From contig DAOVCF010000044.1 of the NCBI GenBank assembly GCA_030670165.1, positions 1-10,972 of the forward strand: a stretch of 10,972 bases of DNA, given 5' to 3'. A program made the position numbers and the translations under genes. The stretch's first letter is position 1, and each line of letters opens with the position of its first letter. Shown one piece after another: positions 6,671 to 10,972 of the stretch. The notes beneath the pieces were generated by a model. That model was not told the origin of the DNA. It searched no databases and worked only from the letters and a program-made list of their open reading frames with translations. This stretch comes from Candidatus Stahliibacteriota bacterium (GTDB taxonomy: Bacteria; Hydrothermota; Tepidihabitantia; B3-TA06).

Positions 6671-7708
6671 TTATCTTTCCTTTTCCTGCGATCTTTTCTC
6701 CGCAGGAGAAAAGGAGCAACGAAGAACAGCCCCGCCCTGTATCTTGCTTTCCTTCATCGCCCGTAACACCTTGTTCGCATCCTCTAACGGAAACTCCGTA
6801 ACTTCGGTTCTTACAGGTATCTTGCCCGCGTAGTCCAGAAGCTGTCGAACGTCCTCGTGCGTGGAGTTGGCAACCGAGCGCAGCGTTCTTTCCCAGTAGA
6901 TCAGCTCGTAGGGGAAGCCGGGGATCGGGGTCATGGTGATGCCAGCCAGGGCGATGGTTCCGCCGGATCGAAGGTGTTTTAATGCCATGGGAACAAGCGG
7001 CCCTGCCGGGGCGAAGATTATGCCTGAATGGATGAGCTCCGGCGGTTTCTCCTCCGCGGTTCCTGTCCACTCCGCACCCAGCTTCTCGGCCAATTCACGG
7101 TTTGCAGGTGTCCTTGAGAATACGAACACCCGTATCCCAAGATACAGCGCCACCTGTATGGTTACGTGCGCGGAGTTGCCGAATCCGTAAAGGCCCAGTA
7201 TTTGGCCGGGCTTCGCCTTTGATAAGACAAGCGCACGGTAGCCGATCACACCCCCGCACATCAAGGGCGCTGCCTGGGCATCCGCAATACCCTCGGGTAA
7301 GGGATAAGCCGAGTCCTCGGGAACAACCATATACTCGGCGTAGCCTCCATCGACATGGTAGCCTGTAAACCTCGCATCTGGACACAGATTCTCCCTTCCT
7401 TCCCTGCAGAAGGGGCACTCACCGCAGGTTTCGTAAAGCCAGGGCACGCCAACGCGCTCGCCTAAGCGTTCTCTGGATACCCCCTCGCCCACCTTGTCTA
7501 TCCTGCCAACTATCTCGTGTCCTGGCACTATCGGTAACTTCGGCAGTTTGAGATCGCCCTCGACCGTGTGCAGGTCTGTATGGCACACCCCGCAGACCGA
7601 TACCTTTACCCTTACCTGACCTTCACCGGGTTCCGGCATCCCCAGATCCACGAACTTCAAAGGCTCGGACTCAATCGGAGCTGGCTTAGAAAGTTGCATC
7701 GCTTTCAT
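6671..7708 (-). CDS. Zinc-dependent alcohol dehydrogenase (MDR superfamily)
   Basis: A 345-residue cytoplasmic medium-chain dehydrogenase, expected to interconvert an alcohol and an aldehyde with NAD(P). The catalytic zinc ligands are all visible: Cys42 in GVCHTD, His64-Glu65 in PGHE, and Cys151 in LMCGG. The structural zinc lobe has the full four-Cys set C95-x2-C98-x2-C101-x7-C109. The Rossmann fold begins at LGLYGFGNSAH (171-181), with Asn-Ser in the glycine loop as in related GFGxSAH proteins. Substrate and cofactor choice are not determinable. The C-terminus is odd: after GGAVLRC, where relatives stop, a charged tail of about 14 residues (SFSPAEKRSQEKER) is encoded by a strong inverted repeat. 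The start ATG (7706-7708) is 7 bases after a -10 box, suggesting a leaderless mRNA. The Usp gene follows and the promoter is divergent from the 7807 ORF. Confidence 0.93.
   Translation of the reverse strand: MKAMQLSKPAPIESEPLKFVDLGMPEPGEGQVRVKVSVCGVCHTDLHTVEGDLKLPKLPIVPGHEIVGRIDKVGEGVSRERLGERVGVPWLYETCGECPFCREGRENLCPDARFTGYHVDGGYAEYMVVPEDSAYPLPEGIADAQAAPLMCGGVIGYRALVLSKAKPGQILGLYGFGNSAHVTIQVALYLGIRVFVFSRTPANRELAEKLGAEWTGTAEEKPPELIHSGIIFAPAGPLVPMALKHLRSGGTIALAGITMTPIPGFPYELIYWERTLRSVANSTHEDVRQLLDYAGKIPVRTEVTEFPLEDANKVLRAMKESKIQGGAVLRCSFSPAEKRSQEKER
6679..6714 (-). repeat. Inverted repeat with two alternative stems in the 3' end of the dehydrogenase gene
   Basis: CTTTTCTCC (6693-6701) and GGAGAAAAG (6705-6713) pair perfectly over 9 bp around GCA. 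Alternatively CCTTTTC+CTGCG (6679-6690) pairs with CGCAG+GAAAAGG (6701-6714) over 12 bp with a 2-base bulge and a 10-base loop. The two folds exclude each other. The element encodes the extra C-terminal tail of the dehydrogenase and lies about 80-115 bases upstream of the Usp start. It could be an inserted palindromic repeat or a control element; nothing here decides. Confidence 0.5.
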
Positions 7709-7715
7709 GAATCCT

Positions 7716-7743
7716 AAGATAATCCCTTTGCGCTCGAAGTCAA
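7716..7743 (-). promoter_or_regulatory. Putative leaderless promoter of the alcohol dehydrogenase-usp unit
   Basis: On the minus strand TTGACT (7738-7743) is followed by 16 bases and TATCTT (7716-7721). Seven bases (7709-7715, AGGATTC) separate the -10 box from the ATG at 7708, so the message should start at the ATG. The AGGA in those seven bases is too close to the ATG and lies before the expected start of transcription. The arrangement matches that of the Lon-like gene. Confidence 0.55.
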
Positions 7744-7771
7744 GTTTTTAACCCCTGCTATTCCGTCAGGG

Positions 7772-7799
7772 TTGACATTGGCATTCTTTATCCTAAAGT
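7772..7799 (+). promoter_or_regulatory. Putative promoter for the 38-codon ORF and GIY-YIG gene
   Basis: TTGACA (7772-7777) is a perfect -35 box. After 16 bases comes TAAAGT (7794-7799), 4 of 6 to consensus. Seven bases later an ATG occurs at 7807, the same geometry as the leaderless starts of the two minus-strand genes. This promoter is divergent from the dehydrogenase promoter, with 28 bases between the two -35 boxes. Confidence 0.5.
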
Positions 7800-7806
7800 C
7801 AAGGCT

Positions 7807-7923
7807 ATGGTTTGTCTGGTTTTGATCTCCATGATTTCTACAACCGACTCCCCGCGGGCTGAGTTCAGGGCAACGGCGCAGGAATGGAAAGCAGACGTCC
7901 TCAATCGATCAGGTCGTGATTAA
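7807..7923 (+). CDS. Possible 38-residue leaderless small protein or leader peptide
   Basis: An ATG at 7807 opens a 38-codon frame (begins MVCLVLISMISTTDSPRAEF, ends VLNRSGRD) and stops with TAA at 7921-7923, overlapping the GTG start of the GIY-YIG gene by 8 bases (7916-7923) in another frame. The first ten residues are hydrophobic and the remainder is polar; I recognise no family. The support is positional: the ATG lies exactly 7 bases after the -10 box of a good promoter, as for the leaderless genes in this window. It could be a real small protein, a leader whose translation feeds the downstream start, or chance. With no homologue to hand the evidence stays weak. Confidence 0.35.
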   Translation: MVCLVLISMISTTDSPRAEFRATAQEWKADVLNRSGRD

Positions 7924-8185
7924 TCCTACCGAATCCTGGTACACCTACATCCTTCAGTGCGCCGATGGTTCGCTTTACACAGGGATCGCAAGGGACGTCA
8001 TAAAGCGTTTGGCCGAGCACAATCAAGGCAAGGGCGCGCGTTACACCCGCAGCCGCCGTCCCTGTCTCTTGCGTTTCATGGAACGCCACGCCACCCGGTC
8101 CGGCGCGCAGAAGAGAGAGGCGGAGATCAAGAAACTCTCCCCGGAACAAAAGCGAGCGCTCATTAGAAGGTGTCCGATCCCGTAA
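7916..8185 (+). CDS. GIY-YIG nuclease-superfamily protein, UPF0213 (YhbQ-like)
   Basis: An 89-residue single-domain protein, the usual size for UPF0213. The GIY element is WYTYILQC (8-15), with Tyr9/Tyr11, and the YIG element is YTG (21-23). The conserved Arg31 (KRLAEHN) and the metal-binding Glu68 (QKREAEIKK) are present, as is the family stretch GKGARYTRSRRP (38-49). The nuclease residues are therefore intact, but the physiological substrate of this small family is not well established; DNA repair or processing is the common assumption. I use GTG 7916 because the domain begins seven residues later and the upstream in-frame codons back to the stop at 7832 contain no ATG or GTG. Ribosome site AGG is weak (7911-7913), which fits initiation coupled to the overlapping 38-codon frame. 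It is not a mobile homing endonuclease. Confidence 0.88.
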   Translation: MINPTESWYTYILQCADGSLYTGIARDVIKRLAEHNQGKGARYTRSRRPCLLRFMERHATRSGAQKREAEIKKLSPEQKRALIRRCPIP

Positions 8186-8207
8186 GGTCTTTTAAAAAAT
8201 CACTTCC

Positions 8208-8258
8208 TTGACAATCTGACGTTCGGGATTACTATTCTGAAAACCATTAAGTAGGAGG
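8208..8258 (+). promoter_or_regulatory. Promoter and Shine-Dalgarno of propeller gene 1
   Basis: TTGACA (8208-8213), 16 bases, TACTAT (8230-8235), with a start of transcription expected near 8242. A consensus ribosome site AGGAGG follows at 8253-8258, seven bases before the ATG at 8266. Unlike the Lon and dehydrogenase genes, this one has a short 5' UTR. Confidence 0.55.
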
Positions 8259-8265
8259 TACGATT

Positions 8266-9675
8266 ATGAAAAGGATCGCTTTGATGGTTCTGGCAGGAGT
8301 CCTTGCACTCTCTGCCGTCCAGTGGGATATAGAGCAGATCACAGATGAGGCGGATCTGTGGAGCACTGATCCTATCCTTGTCCTCGATGCCCAGTGGCAT
8401 CCGCACATACTCTTCACTCAGTGGAACGAGGAAGTTCACATAAAGGTTGCCTCTCACGATACCGATTTATGGGTCATAGATGAGGTGGCGACGGTGAGCG
8501 AGGATTTCATGCCTTATTACAGCATCGACGTTGATAGCGAGGGTAACACCTTGGTGGCTTACACCGACTGGGTAGAAATGGCTAATGCAGACATCTTTGT
8601 TGCCTCGGACGAAGAAGGTGAGTTTGTGTCAGTGAACGTTACTGACGATGAGCTCTTTCAGGCGGCACCGGTAATAAAGCTTGATCATGAAGATATCCCC
8701 CATATCATTTACGCTGAGGCTGTAACGCCGGAGGATGAGATCAAAATTTGCCACGGATGGGCAGATGCGGAAGGATTCCATAGCGAAGAGATTGTGGACA
8801 ACATGTATCAAGACGACTATCTCGGCTATGATCTAGTGTTCGATCCACTCCACATTCCTCACGTCTTTTATATCGGGGATGACGACCATCTGTGGCACAC
8901 TACTTCTGGTGAGCCGGCGTGGATACCGGAACAGCTGAACGAGCTTTCGAGCGAGTGGCCTTCAGCGGTAGCCGATCCCTTGGGTTCGTTCCACGTGGCC
9001 TACGATGTCGGTGGTTCGAGCATACACTACATCACCAATATGACCGGCGTGTGGCAGGATGAACTTGTCTCTGATCTCGGCGACCCGGAAGGCGGTAACG
9101 AAAGGCCCTCGCTTGCTCTTGAGATTGTATATGGGAGTTACTTAGGGATAGGCAACCCCCATGTAGTATGGCTGCGTCCCGACGAACTTTACTGGCCGCA
9201 AATCTGGTACGCCAGCAAGAAAACAGGGAGTTGGGCAGAAGAGATCGCGATCTCTAGTGGTTTTGACCAAGGGGCGGAGCCCGGTTACGGGCGCTATTTC
9301 GCGATAGACTCTGAAGGCTACGGACATCTCGTTTATTCTATGTACGATTACGGCACGGGATTCGACCAAATACTCTACGCCAAGAGCAAGGAGCCTTTGA
9401 TTGGAGGGATTACCGAAAACCCTCCTCAGTCAACACCTCTCAGTCTAAAGGTTAGAGGTTCAACCATCCGCTTCAGCTTGCCGAATGCCTCTTCGATCCG
9501 CCTCGATCTTTACGACGCGGCGGGCCGCAGGGTTGAGTGTATCGCGTCAGGGAGTTATGCTGCTGGCAAGCACTCGATCCCAATCAACTCAGATGGACTC
9601 CCGACAGGGGTTTACTTCATCAGGATGGAGGCCGGGGGGCACTCGGCATGCGCTAAGTTTGCAGTTACGCACTGA
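8266..9675 (+). CDS. Secreted seven-repeat (probable beta-propeller) protein with C-terminal sorting-like domain
   Basis: A 469-residue exported protein of unknown function. The signal peptide is 1-17 (RIALMVLAGVLALSA, cleavage before VQW). Residues about 35-375 contain seven copies of a D-x-x-G-x-x-H-hydrophobic-x-Tyr motif, starting near 40, 89, 139, 192, 236, 292 and 347 (for example VDSEGNTLVAY, ADPLGSFHVAY, IDSEGYGHLVY). The roughly 50-residue spacing and the count of seven imply a seven-bladed propeller, like BNR/Asp-box style proteins. Residues about 396-469 form a beta-sandwich tail (IRLDLYDAAGRRV, LPTGVYFIRM, KFAVTH) typical of type IX secretion sorting or FlgD-like domains. The mature chain is very acidic in its first two thirds. 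A paralogue with the same organisation follows after 71 bases. No catalytic motif was seen, so ligand binding or surface structure is more likely than an enzyme. Confidence 0.85.
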   Translation: MKRIALMVLAGVLALSAVQWDIEQITDEADLWSTDPILVLDAQWHPHILFTQWNEEVHIKVASHDTDLWVIDEVATVSEDFMPYYSIDVDSEGNTLVAYTDWVEMANADIFVASDEEGEFVSVNVTDDELFQAAPVIKLDHEDIPHIIYAEAVTPEDEIKICHGWADAEGFHSEEIVDNMYQDDYLGYDLVFDPLHIPHVFYIGDDDHLWHTTSGEPAWIPEQLNELSSEWPSAVADPLGSFHVAYDVGGSSIHYITNMTGVWQDELVSDLGDPEGGNERPSLALEIVYGSYLGIGNPHVVWLRPDELYWPQIWYASKKTGSWAEEIAISSGFDQGAEPGYGRYFAIDSEGYGHLVYSMYDYGTGFDQILYAKSKEPLIGGITENPPQSTPLSLKVRGSTIRFSLPNASSIRLDLYDAAGRRVECIASGSYAAGKHSIPINSDGLPTGVYFIRMEAGGHSACAKFAVTH

Positions 9676-9686
9676 TCATCCGGGGA

Positions 9687-9740
9687 TTGACAGACTAAGT
9701 TATTAGCTTATCCTATATAAGCAAACTCAACCAGAGGAGG
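9687..9740 (+). promoter_or_regulatory. Promoter and Shine-Dalgarno of propeller gene 2
   Basis: TTGACA (9687-9692), 16 bases, TATCCT (9709-9714), then a short leader and AGAGGAGG (9733-9740) six bases before the ATG at 9747. The distance from -35 to ATG is 60 bases, against 58 for the first paralogue, so the promoter layout was duplicated or kept along with the gene. The copy can be expressed independently of gene 1. Confidence 0.5.
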
Positions 9741-9746
9741 TTGACA

Positions 9747-10972
9747 ATGAGAAAGATAGCCTTGATCCTTTTGTCAGGGGTGCTTTTGCTCTCCGCCGTC
9801 GAGTGGGATATTGAGGAGATCCCCCCTGATCCTGACTGTTTCAACGTAGAACCTCTAATCGCGCTGGATAACCAAGGCCACCCCAGGGTGCTATTCGTTA
9901 AAGTGAACTTTGCGACCGAGGAGGCTGTCATAGAGGTGGCATCAAAGACAACCGGTGCATGGGTGATAAAGGATGTGGCGCCGCTTTTGGCTTTCTATAA
10001 CTACAGCGTTGATGTGGATCAAGGGGGTAACACCTATGTGGCGTTTTCCGATTTGCCCAGTATAGAAGCCGAGCATTATGATATCTTCCTTGCCACAGAT
10101 AAGACCGGCGAGTTCGTGGTACAGAACCTGACTGAAGGGGATATGAACTGGCAGTATATCCCCCTCGTTCAGGTGGATGGCTCCGGGAAAGTCCATCTTC
10201 TTTACTATGAGGAGACAGAGGCCGAGCTTTACCTGATCTACGGTTGGCTAGAGGGAGAGACCTTGAACAAGAAGATAGTCACCTCGAATGTAAGTTACGA
10301 TGATTACCACTCCATAGACCTGGTACTTGAGCAAGACGGTACCCCCCACGCCTTTTACTTGGATGGGGATAATGACTATATCTGGCACGCTACACCGGAG
10401 GATGGACCCGCAGGCGACTGGGATCTTGAACAGGTAAATGAGCAAATGAGTTATGAGGTGACGGCAGCTATTGATAAATCAGGCTACTTCCACCTGTCCT
10501 ACGATTATGCCTACGAACCCCTCTATTACATCACCAACAAAACCGGTTCGTGGATAGAGGAGACGGTGGCAGATGGTTCCACCGGAGGTAACGAGGAACC
10601 CTCCATTGCCATCGACCCCCAAGGTAATCCCCACATCGCTTGGTTACAGACTAACGTAAACTACTGGTACGATATCTGCTACGGCACGAAGACCGCTGGA
10701 GGATGGACAGAGGAACTGGTAACCAATACTCCTGCTGATGATGAATGGCCAGGGGTTGGTCACTTCTTCGCCATAGACAATGCAGGTTATGGACATCTCG
10801 TTTACACCTTTTACGATGAGTCTGAGGAGCAAGCTCACATGTACTACGTGAAGTCAGTGGATCCCCTTTCTACGGGAATAGCCGAGAGCTCTCCTCAGAC
10901 ACCCCATTTAGGTTTGGAGATTCGAGGATCATCAATCTACTTCAGCCTGCAGGAAACCTCCTCCCTCCGCCT
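9747..10972 (+). CDS. Second tandem seven-repeat propeller protein, 3' end outside the window
   Basis: An open frame from ATG 9747 to the window edge gives 408 residues with no stop. The signal peptide (RKIALILLSGVLLLSA, cleavage before VEW) is nearly the same as in the upstream gene. Seven motifs are present at about 40, 90, 143, 194, 242, 289 and 343 (for example IDKSGYFHLSY, IDPQGNPHIAW, IDNAGYGHLVY), so the propeller is complete. The tail starts at about 385 (LEIRGSSIYFSL), matching LKVRGSTIRFSL of the first protein, so roughly 60 more residues of sorting-like domain should follow beyond the edge. The two proteins share the whole layout but differ at many positions, with signal peptide, last blade and tail best kept, indicating an old tandem duplication with diversified blades. 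Function is unknown; it is probably a surface or secreted binding protein. Confidence 0.85.
   Translation, partial: MRKIALILLSGVLLLSAVEWDIEEIPPDPDCFNVEPLIALDNQGHPRVLFVKVNFATEEAVIEVASKTTGAWVIKDVAPLLAFYNYSVDVDQGGNTYVAFSDLPSIEAEHYDIFLATDKTGEFVVQNLTEGDMNWQYIPLVQVDGSGKVHLLYYEETEAELYLIYGWLEGETLNKKIVTSNVSYDDYHSIDLVLEQDGTPHAFYLDGDNDYIWHATPEDGPAGDWDLEQVNEQMSYEVTAAIDKSGYFHLSYDYAYEPLYYITNKTGSWIEETVADGSTGGNEEPSIAIDPQGNPHIAWLQTNVNYWYDICYGTKTAGGWTEELVTNTPADDEWPGVGHFFAIDNAGYGHLVYTFYDESEEQAHMYYVKSVDPLSTGIAESSPQTPHLGLEIRGSSIYFSLQETSSLR

Noticed and set aside
7916..8185. Homing endonuclease or mobile element from the GIY-YIG domain
   Set aside because: It is a stand-alone 89-residue UPF0213-type protein with no DNA-binding extension, no intron and no intein around it.
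9714..9719. TATATA as the -10 box of propeller gene 2
   Set aside because: It would require a 21-base spacer from TTGACA; TATCCT at a 16-base spacing fits the other promoters.

Overview
The window looks like chromosomal DNA from a Gram-negative bacterium of a poorly cultured lineage. An outer-membrane TonB-dependent receptor with a carboxypeptidase-type N-terminal domain, a DUF4249-type lipoprotein, and secreted proteins with a C-terminal domain like the type IX secretion sorting domains together point to the Fibrobacteres-Chlorobi-Bacteroidetes group or neighbouring candidate phyla. Candidate division WOR-3 / Stahlbacteria is my best guess. This is inferred from protein style, not from a marker gene.

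Layout: (1) 1-200, non-coding DNA with two hairpins and the promoter of the first gene. (2) 204-3334, plus strand, a two-gene operon with a 4-bp ATGA overlap: TonB-dependent receptor, then its DUF4249-like lipoprotein partner. (3) 3335-3547, convergent gap. (4) 3548-5932, minus strand, a Lon-family (LonB/LonC-like) ATP-dependent protease. (5) 5933-6177, a repeat-rich gap with three kinds of hairpin or dispersed repeat plus the Lon promoter. (6) 6178-7708, minus strand, a zinc-dependent alcohol dehydrogenase followed by a UspA-type stress protein. (7) 7709-7806, a divergent promoter region. (8) 7807-8185, plus strand, a possible 38-codon small ORF overlapping a GIY-YIG (UPF0213) gene. (9) 8266-10972, plus strand, two tandem paralogous secreted proteins, each with seven repeats that suggest a seven-bladed beta-propeller. 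The second copy runs off the window. No gap without a gene exceeds 300 bases; the longest is 245.

Gene logic: the receptor/lipoprotein pair and the two propeller proteins are envelope or exported proteins. The Lon-like protease, Usp protein and dehydrogenase fit housekeeping or stress physiology. There is no obvious single pathway across the window, and I see no defence system, CRISPR array, transposase, tRNA or rRNA.

The most interesting signal is regulatory. Six start sites are preceded by TTGACA or TTGACT, exactly 16 bases, then a TAnnnT -10 box. At three of them (Lon, alcohol dehydrogenase, the 38-codon ORF) the ATG lies only 6-7 bases after the -10 box, so the transcript should begin at the start codon (leaderless mRNA). 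A fourth (the receptor) is nearly so. The two propeller genes use the same promoter form but have a short 5' UTR with a strong Shine-Dalgarno.
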